The position numbers and the translations under genes were made by a program. From Nocardia fluminea (GTDB taxonomy: Bacteria; Actinomycetota; Actinomycetes; Mycobacteriales; Mycobacteriaceae), in the NCBI RefSeq assembly GCF_002846365.1, contig NZ_PJMW01000002.1, positions 4,030,001 through 4,094,000 on the forward strand: 64,000 nucleotides of DNA, written 5' to 3'. The notes beneath the pieces were generated by a model that saw nothing but the letters and a program-made list of their open reading frames with translations, was not told where the DNA came from and ran no database searches. Of this stretch, positions 15,768-30,700 are shown piece after piece. The stretch's first letter is position 1. Each line of letters opens with the position of its first letter.

Positions 15768-18700
15768 ATGGGCCGAGAGAGTCGCGTCGATGGCAGTCAG
15801 GACCGGTCGAAGCGGTGGGATATCGGCTCTTTCCCTTCTTCCCGAAAAAAGGATTCGGGTAACGGTGCCGGCGCTCGGTCCAACGGCAATGGACACCCGT
15901 CGGTCGATATCCTTCCGCTGACGGCGGCGCAACAGGGAATCTGGTTCGCCCAGCACCTCACGGAATCGTCACCGATTTCGGTGGCCCAATACGTGGAGAT
16001 CGCGGGCGAGGTGGACGCCGAACTGCTCGCCGAGGCCTGCAGAACCGCCAGTCGCGAGTTCGGATCCGGGCATACGCGACTGATCGAGGTCGACGGAGAA
16101 CCGCGTCAGTTCGTCGACGAGGACCGTGGCGGTCCGGTGTCGGTCATGGACCTGCGCCATCACGCCGATCCGGTGGCGACCGCCCGCGCGCTGATGGTTC
16201 AGGATTACTCCGCCCCGCTGGACGTGCTGAACGACGACCTCGTGACGAGCATCGTGTTCCAGGTCGGCGAGGAGCATTTCCTGTGGTACCAGCGCGCGCA
16301 CCACATCGCGCTCGACGGATTCGCCGCGGTAACGATGCTGCACCGGATGACCGAGTTGTACAACGCCTGGGTGAAGTCCGAGGAACCGGCACCGTGCGCG
16401 GCGCAGGACCTGAAGGTCATCGTCGAGCAGGATCTGGCGTACCGGAATTCGACGCGTTTCGACAACGACCGCAAATACTGGCTGGAGCACCTGGCGGGCG
16501 CGCCCCCCGCCGTCAGCCTGGCCGGCCGCGTCGGCAAGCCCACCATTCATCCGGCGCTGGTCAGCACCGAGTTGCCCGAGGCCACCGCGCGTCTGCTGGC
16601 GAGCGTCGCGCTCGACCACGGTCAGAGCGTGGCACCGACCATCGTCGCGGCGTTCGCCGCCTATCTCGCGCGGATGACCGGCAGCGATGAAGTGATGCTG
16701 AGCCTGCCGGTGTCGGGCAGGCACTCCGCGGTGCTGCGCCGTTCCGGGGGGATGGTGGCGAACGTGGTCCCGCTGCGGGTGCGGGTCGCCGGGCGCAGCG
16801 TCGGGGAACTGATCGCCGCTGTGCAGAGTGAGTTGACGAGTGCGCTTCGGCGGCAGCGCTACCGCCAGGAGGACATATTCCACGATATGGGGATCGCGCG
16901 CGACGAGGCGGCATCGTTCGGACCGGCCGTGAACCTCATGCTGATCGAGAACGAGGTCGTGCTCGGCAACACGACAGGCCGCCTGAACGTCCTCACCTCA
17001 GGCCCTACCGCCGACCTCTTCGTCAATATCTACCCGGGCGCGGGCAAAGACAGTACGCATATCGACTTCCAGGGAAATCCCGAGGCGTACAGCCAGGACG
17101 AGCTCGCCGCGCACCACCGGCGATTCCGCATGTTCCTGCACGAATTCCTCGCCGGGGTAGCGGAGTATCCGGTCAGCCGACTGTCGCTGCTCGACGCACA
17201 GGAACGGTCCGCGCTGCCGCGGGTGCGGGGGCCGAGCGAAGTCGCGACACGGCTGTTTCCGGACATTCTGACCGAGAGTGCGCGCCGGAATCGTGGTGCG
17301 TGCGCGATCATCGCGGCCGGGCAGACGCTGACCTACGGCGAACTGGACGCCAGGTCCTCCCAGCTGGCCCGGCGGCTGAGCGCGCTGGGTGGTGGCCCGG
17401 ACACAGCGGTAGCGGTCATGCTGCGACGCTCGGCCGAATCCGTCGTGGCGACATGGGCTGTCGCGAAATGTGGTGCCGCGCTTGTCCAGTTGGATCCCGG
17501 GTACCCGCGCAAGCGTCTGGAGCACATGATCGCCGACAGCGGCGCGGCCGTGGCGATCACGCTCGACGGGTTACGCGACCGGCTCCCGCCCGCGATGAAT
17601 TGTGTGGTTCTCGATGATCCCGCCACCCTCGGCGACGGCGTCTCGGACGGGCGGATTTCCGACGACGACCGTATCCGGCCACTTCGGCCGTCCGATATCG
17701 CCTATATCACCTATACCTCGGGATCCACCGGCGCGCCGAAAGGCGTCCAGGTCACCCACACCGGCCTCGCGAACCTGGTCGCCGACCGCGTCGCCACGTA
17801 CGGAATCGACACGACCTCGCGGGTGTCCTACGCGCTCTCGCCCAGTTTCGACGCCTCCATGGAACAGTTCCTGACCTGCTTCGCGAGCGGAGCCACGCTG
17901 GTGATCGTGCCGCCGGAGGTGACCGGCGGCGAGCCGCTCACGCGACTGCTGGCCGAAGAGCACGTCACCCACCTGACGCTGACGCCCACGATGCTGGCCA
18001 CCGTGGACCCGCATTCGGCGTCCGACCTGCGGGTGCTCGTGGTCGGCGGCGATGTCTGCCCGCCGCACGTCATCGAGCGGTGGACACCGTCGTTGACCAT
18101 GTACAACGAATACGGTCCCACCGAGGCCACCGTGACCGCCGTCGGTGCGGTGCTGCGGCCGGGCCACGACCACGAGGTCGGTGGCCCCGTGCGCGGCGTC
18201 TCGGCGATGGTGCTGGACCGGACGCTGCAACCGGTACCGAAGGGCACCACGGGCGAGCTGTATCTCGCCGGGCCGGGATTGGCCCGCGGATACAGCCATC
18301 TGTTCGCCGAAACCGCCGCCCGGTTCGTCGCGGATCCGTACGGCGGCGCCGGCGAGCGGATGTACCGCACCGGCGACCTCGCGCGCTGGACCGGCGACAA
18401 CGCCGACATGACGCTGGAATTGACGGGACGCGGCGATTTCCAGGTCAAGATCCGCGGCTACCGGATCGAACCGGGTGAGATCGACGCCGTGCTCACCACC
18501 CACGAGGACGTGGATCTGTCGGTGACGGTGCCGGTGCGCAACAACGCGGGCACGACCGTGCTGGCGTCGTATGTCGTCCCGGTCGACGGCCGTCGGATCG
18601 AACCGCTCGACCTGCAGCGCTTCGCGCGTGATTCGCTGGCGCCGCACATGGTCCCGGCGGTGATCGTCGCGCTGGACAGCCTCCCGGTGAACGCCTTCGG

Positions 18701-21700
18701 CAAGCTCGATCGCAAGGCTCTGCCGAAACCGGAATTCGGGACCGCGCCGGTGGGCCGGATGCCGGCCACCGGCCGGGAGAAGGCGGTCGCACGGCTGTTC
18801 ACCGAGGTGCTCGGCGTCCCTCGCGTCGGGGCGGACGACAGCTTCTTCGCGCTGGGCGGCGACAGCATCCTGTCGATCCAGCTGGTGGCGCGGGCCAAAG
18901 CCGACGGCCTGAGTTTCTCCACCCAGGATGTGTTCGTGCACAAGACCGTGGCGGGCTTGGCGACCACGGCGACCACGGCGACCCAAGCGAGCGATACCCC
19001 CGCGCTGGCCGAGTTGCCCGGAGCCGGCGCAGGACCGATGCCGCTGTCGCCGATCATGTGCGCGATGCTCGATCGCGGCCATTACGACCGATTCGGGCAG
19101 GCCGCGCTCGTACAGCTCCCCGAAGGAGTCGATCGAGTCGGCCTCGTGCGCGCGGTGGGAGCCCTGCTGGACCGCCATGACATGCTGCGCGCGGTATTGC
19201 GCGTCGATGCGGACGATCGGCACGTCGAGGTCCTCGAACGCACAGCGGTCGACCCGGACGCGGCGCTCGTCGAGGTTCGCCTCGATCGACGTGACGCCGC
19301 CGAAGTCGACCAGCACCTGCAGCAGGCCGCGGATCGATTGGACCCGGGCAAGGGCGTGCTCGTCCAAGCCGTCTGGATGCGGGATCGCGGCGGCTCGCGA
19401 CCCGACCTGATGTGGCTGGTGATCCACCACCTCGCGATCGACGTGGTGTCCTGGCGCATCGTCCTCGCCGACCTCGCCCAGGCCTGGTCACAGATCGCCG
19501 ACGGCGGCGAACCGCGTTTCGGCCCGCTCACCACCTCGTTCCGGCGGTGGGCGCACGGCCTGGAAGAGCGGGCGCCGGACAGACGGGCGGCGGAACTCGA
19601 CAGGTGGAAAGACGTCCTCGCCCGCGGCGACGAGCTACTCGGATCGCGCCGCCTGATTCCGGGACGTGACATCGGGTCCACGGCGGGCCGGGTGCGTCTG
19701 CGCATTCCCGCGGCGGTCACCGAGGCGGTTCTCACCACCGTTCCTGACCGCTTCCATTGCAGCGCCAACGATCCGCTGCTCGCGGCCCTGGTCCTGGCAC
19801 TCGGTGAGTGGCGGCGCAGGCGCGGTACGGCGGCGGACGCCGGCGAGTTGATCTCGCTGGAGGGCCACGGCCGCGAGGAGCGGGCCGTGCCGGGCGCCGA
19901 TCTCAGCGGCACCGTGGGCTGGTTCACCACCCGCTTCCCGGTCCGGATCGAGTGGGACGGTGTCGACCTCGACGACGCGCTGGCCGGCGGCCCGAGTGCC
20001 GGCCTGGCGATAAAGCAGGCGAAGGAGCAGTTACGCGCGGTGCCGGGCAACGGCATCGGCTACCAGGTGCTGCGTCATCTCGATTCCCAGGGCAGTGCCG
20101 AGCTCGCGGACCTGCCCGAACCTCAGATCAGCTTCAACTACCTCGGGCGGGTGAGTGTCGGTGAACGCTCGGTGCCCTGGGCGCCCACCACCGAGTTCAC
20201 CGCACTGACCGCGACGGGCGATCCGGGGATGACCCTGTCGGCCGTGCTCGATGTCAACGCGATCGCCGAGGAAGGGCCCGACGGGCTCGAACTCGATGTG
20301 ACCTGGGAATTCGCCGCGCAGGTACTGAGTGGCGAGGAGGTCGACGAGCTCGCCGGGCTGTGGGCTCGCGCTCTGGGGGCACTGGCCGATCACGTCCGAT
20401 CCGGCGACGGCTACGGCTTCACACCCTCCGATTTCCCGCTCGCCGCGGTATCGCAGGACGATGTCGACCACTGGCTGGGGCGATACCCGTCCATGATCGA
20501 TGTGTGGCCGCTCACCGCCTTGCAGGCCGGGCTGCTGTTCCACACCGTCTACGACCGGGACGGCGACGACGCCTACATCGTGCAGGTGGCGTTGACATTC
20601 GCCGGGCAGGTGGACGGTGCGCGGATGCGGCGGGCCGCGCAGGCGCTCATCGACCGCCACGACAGCCTGCGCACCGCATTCGTCGAAAGCGGCGACGGGC
20701 CACGGCAGATCGTCCTGCGCGACATCGGGGTCGATTGGGGCGAGTCGAGTGTCACCGACATCAGTGATCACGACCGGCGCGCTCGAGCACTCGAGCAACT
20801 CGCGGCGGCAGCCGCGGCGCCGTTCGACCCGGCCCGCCCACCGCTGGTGCGGTTCCACCTCGTGCGCACCGGCGCCGACATCTTCCAGTTGCTGGTCACC
20901 AACCACCACCTCGTGCTCGACGGGTGGTCGATGCCGCTGCTGATCCACGAGTTGCTCGCGCTCTACATCTGCGACGGCGATACCACCGAGCTCGCGCCCC
21001 CTCGGTCGTACCGGGAGTACCTGCAATGGCTGCAGGCTCAGCATCGCGACGCCGCGACCGCCGCGTGGCGCGAGACGCTCGCCGGAATCGACAGTCCGAC
21101 GCGGGTCACGGGCAGTCCGGATCGCTCCGTCACCGCGCACGCCGGTGAGGTCGGCCTGAACCTGGACGCCGCGACCACCGCCGCGCTTCTCGATCTGGGC
21201 CGCGCACAGGGCGTCACGGCCAACACCGCCTTGCAGGTGGCGTGGGCGTTGCTGGTGGCCGCGCTGACCGGACGGTCCGACGTGGTGTTCGGCAATACGA
21301 TCGCGCACCGCCCACCGCAGATCGCGGAGGTCGAGCGCATGGTCGGGCTCCTCGTCAACACGCTGCCCGTCCGAGTCCGCCTCCGACCCGGCGAAACCGT
21401 CGGCGAACTGCTCGTCCGCGTGCAATCGGAACAGGCCGCCATGCTGGATCATCAGTACATCGGTCTGGCGGAGCTGCAACGGGCCACCGGTATCACCGAC
21501 ATGTTCGACACCGCGACGGTCCTCGAGTCCTATCCGCTCGACCGGGACCTGCTGGCGCGCACTCTCTCCGACGCCGGCTTGCGGTTCGTCGACATCGACG
21601 CACACGACGCCACGCCGTACCCACTGAGTTTGCAGGTGTCCCCGCCGCGGCCGAGTCGCGACCGAGGATCGGACGCCGCCGAGCAGCCCGGCACGTACCG

Positions 21701-24700
21701 GGTGACGCTGAAATTCGCCACCGACCGATTCGATTCGGCCGAGGTCCGCACCCTGCTCGAACGCTTCGAGCTTCTGCTCGGGCAAGTCGTCCGATATCCG
21801 GCGCGCCAGGTGGCCGCGGTCTCCTCCTGCTGGGATTCCGAACGCGCGGAACTGCTTTCGGTCGGCCGCGAGGAGACGCCCGCCGCGGAGCTCGTGCTGC
21901 GCGACATCCTGTGGGGGACCGCGCGCCGGTATCCGGATGCCGTGGCCCTGCGGTGCGGCGACGTCACGTGGACCTATCGTGAGCTGGAGCGCCGCGCCGA
22001 CAGGTTCGCTCGGCGGCTGGCCGGCCATGGTGCTCGCGCCGAGTCGGTCGTCGCGTTGGCCCTTCCCCGTTCGGCCGAACTGGTGGTCGCGATCTGGGCG
22101 GTCGCGAAGACCGGCGCCGCCTTCCTGCCGTTGGATCCCGGCAATCCCGCGGCGCGGATCGCGGAGTTGCTGTCCGATTCCCGGACCGGTCTCGGCGTGA
22201 CGAACAGCGATGTCGCGCCGGGCCTTCCGGAGACTGTCGACTGGTTGATTCCGGACGTTTCGGATGCCGACGAGGGTCTGGCATCGGCGGGGACCGCTCG
22301 GCTGTCGGCCGACAATGCGGCCTACGTGATCTACACCTCGGGATCGACCGGCAAACCGAAGGCGGTCCACCTCAGCCATCGAGGGCTCGCCGATCTCGTC
22401 GCGGCGCAAGTCGACTCCTTCGGTGTCGGTACGGATTCGGTGGTGTTGCAGGTCGCGTCGCCGGGATTCGACGCGTGCCTGTCGGAGCTGCTGCTGGCCC
22501 ACGGCAGTGGTGCCGGCCTCGTGGTGGCGCCACCCGAGGTGTACGCCGGAAGCGACCTGGAGGAATTGATTCGGTCACACCAGGTTTCGCACGCGATCAT
22601 CACCCCGTCGGTGCTGAAGACCATGGATCCGTCCCGGACGCCGTCGCTGACAGCGCTCGCGGTGGTCGGCGAAGCGACCGAGCCGGACACCGTGAACCGG
22701 TGGGCCCATGGGCGACGGCTGATGAATCACTACGGACCTACCGAGTGCACGATCTGGGCGACGGGTTCGGACGCCCTCGTACCGGGCGAGCTGGTGACGA
22801 TCGGCGGCCCGATCCGGGGCGCGTCCGCGATGGTCCTCGACCGGTGGCTGCGACCGGTGCCGGTCGGTGTCGCGGGTGAACTCTATGTCGGTGGGCCAGG
22901 ACTGGCCCGCGGGTACGTCGATCGACCGGACGTGACCGCCTCGCGGTTCGTCGCGGATCCGCGATCCACCCGCGGCGAGCGGATCTACCGCACCGGTGAT
23001 TCCGTGCGCTGGGTGCGCGGGCGCGCCGGATTGGCACTGGAGTATCTGGGCCGGTGCGATCAGCAGATCAAGATTCACGGTCTGCGGATCGAGCCGGGGG
23101 AGATCGACGCCCACCTGGCTCAGCACCCGGAAGTGGCGAGCGTGGCCACCGTCGTGGTGCAGGGGCCTGCCGACGAACCGATCCTGGTGTCCTATTTCGT
23201 CTCCGCCTCGGGGGCCGAGGTGGATGTGGCGGCACTCGGCGACGATCTCGCGCGCACGCTACCGCGTTATATGAATCCCGCGGCGATCGTGCAGGTACCG
23301 GAGATGCCGCGCACGCCCACGGGAAAACTCGACCGTAAAGCGTTGCGGCAGCGGGCCTTCGACTCCCATGCCGCGGCAGGCAGAATGCCGTCGACACACA
23401 CCGAACAGGTCGTGGCGAAACTGTTCGCCGATGTGCTCCATCTCGACACCGTGTCCGCCGACAGCAACTTCTTCGCGCTCGGCGGGGACAGTATCGTCTC
23501 GATGCGGCTGGTGGCGCTGGCGAGATCCGCGGGGCTCACCCTCACCCCCCGCGATGTCTTCGAAGGCAGAACAGTCGCCGCCCTCGCGGCGATGGCGGGC
23601 GACGAGGCGGCGCCGGTGGCGGAGCGAGCCCCGGATGCTCCGCTCGTCGAGCTCACCCAACCGGACATCGCTCGGCTCGAGGAGCAGTACCACGGCTTGG
23701 CCGACGTATGGCCGTTGTCGCCCATGCAATCCGGTGTGCATTTCCACTCGACCTTCGACCCGGCTGCCGGGGACAACTACACCGTCCAGACGATGATCGG
23801 ATTCTCCGGCGAGGTCGACGGTGAGCGCCTGCGCCGTGCCGCTCAGGCCGTGGTCGACCGGCACGACATCCTGCGGGCCGCCTTCGTCGAGACCGCCGAC
23901 GGGCCGCGCCAGATCGTGCTCGACCGTGCCGAGATCGGGTTCCGTGAGGTCGATCTCGCCGATGCCGAGGCGCAAACCGCAGCGGACCCGGGATCGATCG
24001 CCGCGGCGGACGCGGCGGCGGGCTTCGACCTGTCGGCCCCTCCGCTGCTGCGCTTGACGCTGATCCGGCTCACGGCGAAGTCCTTCCGGCTGCTCGTCAC
24101 GAATCACCATGTGATCCTGGACGGCTGGTCGATGCCGCTGCTGATGCGAGAACTGCTCGACTACTACGGGTCTCCCGCCCATATCGGCGCCGCCGGACCC
24201 GCTCCCTCCTACCGCGACTATCTGTTCTGGCTGGGTCGGCAGGACAGTGCCGCGTCCAAGGAGGCATGGGCACAAGCCTTTTCGGATGTCGACGCACCCA
24301 CCCGGGTGTCGCGCGACGTGCGCGCGGCGGGTTCGGTCTCCGCCGCCGAGGTCGGGGCCGAGCTGACGGCGGATCGATTCGGAGAACTCCGTCGAGTGGC
24401 CGCGGAGTCGGCCGTCACCCTCAATACGGCGGTCACCGCCGCCTGGGCCCTGAATCTGCGCGTACTGACCGGTGAGACCGATGTGATCTTCGGATCCGCG
24501 GTGTCGGGACGGCCACCGGAGCTGCCGCGAGTCGATGAGACGCTCGGCATGTTCCTGACCACGATTCCCGTGCGAGTCCCGCTCGAACCCACCATGACGG
24601 TGCGCGAGTTGCTCACCGGCATTCAGGCGCGGCACGCGCGCATGCTGGATCACCACCACATCGGCCTCCCGGAGATCCACCGCAGCGTCGGTCTGCCCGA

Positions 24701-27700
24701 ACTCTTCGACACCGCCGTCACTTTCCAGTCGTTCCCCGTCGACCGGGCGGCACTGCAGCAACTCATCGAGTCGGCGGGCCTGCGGGTGGACGAGCTCAGC
24801 GGTGTCGACGCGACGCCGTACCCGCTGAGCCTGGTCGTGGAACCGAAACAGTCCGCGGACGGTGAAGCGCAGGGACTGCGGATCACACTGCGATTCCACG
24901 ATCACGCTTTCGGCACCGCGGCGGCGCGCCGGATCCTCGACCGTTTCGTGGAGTTGCTCGGCCGCATCGCTGTCGACGCCGACGTGCGGCTGGGCGAGCT
25001 GGCGCTCGACGAGGAACCGGGGCCCTCGTGGCCGGTTCCGGTAGTGCAACCGGGGATCCCGGACACGCTGGACCTGATCCTCGCCGCGCGCGCCGCCGCC
25101 GAACCCGACGCGATCGCCGTGCGATGTGGTGGGACCGCCATGACCTACCGGCAGCTCGACGAGCGCTCCGCACGACTGGCCCGGGTCCTGTTGCGCCGCG
25201 GTGTCCGCCGAGGGCAGGTCGTCGCCTCCGTGCTTCCGCGATCGCCGGCGGCGACAGTCGCCCTGTGGGCCGTGGCGAAGACCGGCGCCGCGATCCTGCC
25301 GATCGATCCGACCCTGCCACCCGAGCGGATCGACTTCCTGCTGTCGGATTCGGCCACCGTGCTCGGGCTGACCGACACCTCCACCGGTGAGCATCGTCCT
25401 GATGGCGTCGACTGGTTGATCCTCGACCAGGAGCAGACCTCGCGTGCCGTGGACTCGGTTCCCGCCGCGCCGGTCACCGATGCCGAACGCGGGGGGCCGA
25501 TTCGACGGGATCAGACCGCGTACGTGAGCTACACCTCCGGGTCGACCGGACTCCCCAAAGGCGTACTCGTCAGCCATCGCGGCCTCGCCGACATCGTCGC
25601 CGCGCAGCGGCGGATACTCGGCGTCGACCCGATGTCGGTGGTACTGCAGGTCGCCTCGCCCAGCTTCGACGCCTCGGTGTTCGAGTTGTTGATGGCGCAC
25701 GGCTCGGGTGGCCGGCTGGTCATCTCGCCCGCCGATGTCTACGCCGGCCCCGAGCTGGCGAATCTGATCGGGCGCGAACACATCTCGCACGTGGTGATCA
25801 CTCCCTCGGCGCTGGCGACGATCTCGGCCGAGGGTCTCGACGGCCTGCGCGTGCTGGCGACAGCCGGTGAGCCGGTCGGGCCGGAACTGGTCGATCGGTG
25901 GGCGCGGCACCGCACCATGGTCAATCTCTACGGGCCGAGCGAGAGCACCATCTGGGCCACCGCCAGTGAGCCGCTGGCGCCCGGTGCCGCGATCACGATC
26001 GGCAGGCCGGTCGGTCCTGTCGCGGTCGCCGTCCTCGATACCTGGTTGCGGCCGGTGCCACACGGTGTCGCGGGCGAGCTGTACCTGTTCGGCGCCGGCC
26101 TGGCCGACGGGTACGCCGCCAGGACGGGGTTGACCGCGGCGCGATTCGTCGCATGCCCGTTCGCGGAGCCCGGGCAGCGCATGTACCGCACCGGTGACGT
26201 GGTGCGCAGCAACGCCGATGGCGAGCTGGAGTTCCTGGGGCGCAACGATTTCCAGGTGAAGGTGCACGGTACCAGGGTCGAGCTGGGCGAGATCGACGCG
26301 GTGCTCGACGCGCGTGCGGACGTGGCCCACGCGGCCACGGTGCCGCGCCGCGACGACGGGCGAGCGGTGCTGCTCGTGTCCTATGTCGTGCCCGCGCCGG
26401 GAGCGCGGGTATCGGGCGAGGAGTTGCGCGCGGCACTGGCCGCGGTGTTACCCCGGTACACGGTGCCGTCCGCGGTGATGGTGCTCGACGAGATGCCGCT
26501 GACCGTCAACGGGAAACTGGATCGCGATCGATTGCCCGAGCCGGTCGCCCTCACCCGAGAATTCCGGGCCCCGGCGCCAGGGGTGGAAGAGTTGGTCGCG
26601 CGAACATTCGAGCAGGTGCTCGACGTGGACCGGGTGGGTGTCGACGACGACTTCTTCGCGCTGGGCGGCGATTCGCTGAGCGCCTCGACGGTGGTGGCAC
26701 GCATCGGCGCGGCCCTGGACGCGCGGGTGCCGGTGCGTTCGGTCTTCGAGGCGCCGACCGTCGGCGGATTGGCTGTGCTGGCGGCGGCGGCCAGCGGTGG
26801 AGGCCGGTTGCCGCTGCTGCCGGGCATGCACCCCGACGCTGTGCCGCTGTCGCTGGCTCAGCAGCGGATGTGGTTCCTCAACCGCTTCGAGCCGGACTCC
26901 GCGGTGCACAACATTCCGGTGATGCTGCGGTTGTCCGGACGGCTGGACACCGACGCGCTGGCCGCCGCGCTCGCCGATGTGGTCGCGCGCCACGAAGTGT
27001 TGCGGACGATATATCCGGAAGTCTCCGGTGAGCCACAGCAGGTCGTTCTCGACGAGCCCGCGGTGCCGTTACGGCCGGTGCGGGTGCCGGCGGAGTCGGT
27101 CCCGGAAATGGTGGGCGAGTTGGTGCGGGGTGGCTTCGATGTGACGGCCGGCGTGCCGATGCGCGTGGGATTGTTCGAGCTGGGCGCCGAGCGCGACGGC
27201 GACACCGGAGAATTCCTGCTGGTGCTCGTGGTCCATCACATCGCGGGCGACGGTCAGTCGATGGGGCCACTGGCCCGCGACGTGATGGTGGCCTATGCCG
27301 CGCGACTGGCCGGGCAGGCGCCGCACTGGGACCCGCTCGCCGTGCAGTACGCGGATTTCGCGTGGTGGCAACGGCAGATGCTGGGGGCCGCCGACGATCC
27401 GACGTCGTTGATGTCGGGGCAGTTGGACTTCTGGCGCTCGACGCTCGCGGGTGCACCGGACCGGCTGGAACTACCGGTGGACCGCCCACGCCCGGCTGTC
27501 GCGTCGCTGTCGGCAGGCCGGGTACCGGTGGAGCTGAGTGCGCGGCTGCACGAACGGCTGGTCGCACTGGCACGGTCGCGGGGATCGTCGTTGTTCATGG
27601 TGATGCACGCGGCGCTGGCAACGGTGTTGGGGCGGCTCAGCGGCAGCGATGACATCGTGATCGGCACCCCGGTCGCGGGGCGGGGCGAGCCCGGGCTGGA

Positions 27701-30700
27701 CGATCTGGTGGGGATGTTCGTGAACACCCTGGCATTGCGGACCCGGGTGGATACGGGCGAGCCGTTCGCCGAACTGCTGATGCGCGCCCGGGAGACGGAT
27801 CTGCTGGCGTTCGAGCACGCGGATGTGCCCTTCGAGCGGGTCGTGGAGGAGTTGAACCCGGAGCGATCGGCGGCACGGCATCCGCTGTTCCAGGTGGCTC
27901 TGGCGTTCCAGAACGTGTCGACGGTCGATGTGGCGCTGCCCGACGTCCGGGTTGCCCGGGCGGAGGTGGATACCGGGGCGATCCAGTTCGACCTGCAACT
28001 GGTGCTGTCGGATCCGTCCGGCAATACCGGTGCGGCGCAGGGTATGTCGGGGATGATGACCTACGCTCGGGATCTGTTCGACGAGGCGAGCGCGGCGTCG
28101 ATCGTCCGGCGGCTGGTGCGGGTACTGGAAGCCGTCGCCGACGATCCGGGCGTGGTGGTCGGGGATATCGACTGGCTGGAAGCCGGCGAGCGCTCGGCGC
28201 TCACGTCGCGGGTCGGGGCGCGCACCGTGGCGGCGCTGGAGCCGTCGGGACTGCTGCCGGAGGTGTTCGCCTCGGCTGTCCGGGACAACAACGACGGTAT
28301 CGCCGTCGTCGCGGGGGATGTCACGCTGTCGTACGCGCAGCTCGACGAACGATCGAGCCGGCTGGCGAGGGTGCTGATCAGCCGTGGCGCCGGGCCGGAG
28401 CAGCCGGTGCTGGTGGCGGCAGCGCGGTCGGCGGAGTCCGTCGTCGCGTGGTGGGCGGTGGTGCGGTCGGGCGCGGCGTACGTGCCGGTGGACCCGAGCT
28501 ATCCGAAAGCCCGGATCGAGCAGATGGTGTCGGATTCCGCTGCGACGCTGGGGGTTACGGTGTCGTCGGTGCGTGCCCAGCTGCCCGATTCGGTGGACTG
28601 GCTCGTGCTCGACGACCCGGCCGTCGCCACCCGGATCGCCGCGGCGGCGAGCGGCCCGATCGGCGACGACGAGCGCACGCGGCCGCTGCGCGCCTCGGAT
28701 GTCGCCTACGTGGTCTTCACCTCCGGATCCACCGGAGTGCCGAAGGGTGTCGCCATCACCCATTCCGGCATCGCCGACTTCGTGTCGGGGCGCCGCGCCG
28801 ACCACGAACTCCAGGCCACGTCCAGGGTGTTGCATTTCGCGTCGCCGTCGTTCGACGCGGCGTTGATGGAGATCCTGATCGCGGTCAGCCGGGCCGGTGC
28901 GTTGATCGTGGCGCCGACGGGGATCTACGGCGGCGGTGAGCTGGCCGGGTTCCTGCGCGCGCAGCGGGTCACCCACGCCTTCATCACCCCGGCCGCGCTC
29001 GCGTCGGTGGACCCGGACGGACTCGACGACCTGCGGGTGGTGCTGTCCGGTGGTGAGGAGGTCCCGGCGGATCTGGTGAGCCGCTGGGCGGGTACCGATC
29101 TCGCGGGCGCCCGGAAGTTCCAGGTCCTGTACGGGCCGACCGAGGCCACGATGCTCGCCACCTCGACAGGTCCGCTGCACCCGCAGGATCGGCCGACGAT
29201 CGGTGCCCCACTGCCCGGGATCCAGGCACTGGTTTTGGATGCCCGGCTGCACCCGGTGCCCGTGGGGGTGGCCGGAGAGTTATATCTGGCGGGTCCGGCG
29301 CTGGCGCGCGGGTACCTGAACAAGGCGGGCACCGATGCGGCGCGGTTCGTGGCGCTTGCGTTCGGGGAGCCGGGAGCGCGGATGTACCGGACCGGCGACG
29401 TGGTGCGCTGGAACTCCGGTGGTGATCTGGAGTTCTTGGGGCGCAACGATTTCCAGGTGAAGATTCGTGGTTACCGGGTAGAGCTGGGCGAGATCGACAC
29501 GGCGCTGAGCGCGCGAGCGGAGGTGGCCTACGCGGTCACGGTGCCGTGGCGGGCGGGCACCGGTCCGGCGCAGTTGGTGTCCTACGCCGTCCCCGAATCC
29601 GGGGCGAGCCTCTCGGGCGAACAGCTGCGTGCGGCGTTGGTCGAGGCGCTGCCGTCCTACCTGGTGCCCGCCGCGGTGATGATCCTCGACGCGATCCCCC
29701 TGTCGCCGAACGGAAAGCTCGACCGCGCGGCTCTGCCCGCACCCGTCGTCGTGGCCAAGCGATTCCGGGCCCCGGTGTCACCGGAGGAGGAAATCGTCGC
29801 GGGCGTCTTCGCCGATGTCCTCGGTATCGACGGTCCCGTAGGGGCCGACGACGACTTCTTCGACCTCGGCGGCAACAGTCTGGTGGCCACCCGGGTCGCC
29901 GCGCGGATCGGCGCCGCGCTCGACGCGACCATTCCGGTGTCGATGATCTTCGAAGCGCCGACCGTGGCGAGGCTGGCCGCCCGCGCCGAATCGCACGCCG
30001 CCACCGGTCGGGTAGCGCTGACCGCGCAGCCGCGGCCGCGGCGAATCCCCCTGTCGTACGCACAGCAGCGGATGTGGTTCCTGAACCGGCTCGAGCCCAA
30101 CTCGGCCGCCTACAGCATTCCGATCGTGCTGCGGCTGTCCGGACAGCTGGATCTGGACGCGCTGCGCGCGGCGATCGAGGATGTGCTGAACCGGCACGAA
30201 GTACTGCGGACCGTCTACCCGTATGCCGAGGGTGAGCCCTCGCAGGTGGTCCTTCCCGTCGAGCAGGCATCGGCGCCCCTGACGGTGACCCCGGTCGCGG
30301 AATCGGACCTGGACGAGTCGCTGGCGGCGTTCGTTTCGGCGGTGTTCGACGTGACGGTCGAGGCGCCGGTGCGAATGCGCATGTTCGAGCTCGGCCCGGA
30401 CGAGTGGGTCCTGGCCGTGGTGGTGCACCATATCTCCTGCGACGGGTCCTCGCTGGGCCCGCTGGCACGGGACATGATGACCGCCTACGCAGCGCGTCTG
30501 CTCGACAAGGAGCCGAGTTGGCCGCCGCTGCCGGTGCAGTATGCCGACTACGCGATCTGGCAGCGGACGGTACTGGGCGCCGAAGACGATCCCGAGTCGC
30601 TGCTGCGCGCCCAGATCGACTACTGGACAATGGAATTGGCGGAGCTTCCGGTTGTGCTGGGGCTGCCGGCCGATCGTCCGCGTCCGCCCGTGCAGACCCA

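Noticed and set aside
20031..26330. Very long minus-strand frames (823 and 1023 codons) opposite the peptide synthetase
   Set aside because: They mirror the repeated GC-rich modules; no start site, ribosome site or domain supports them.
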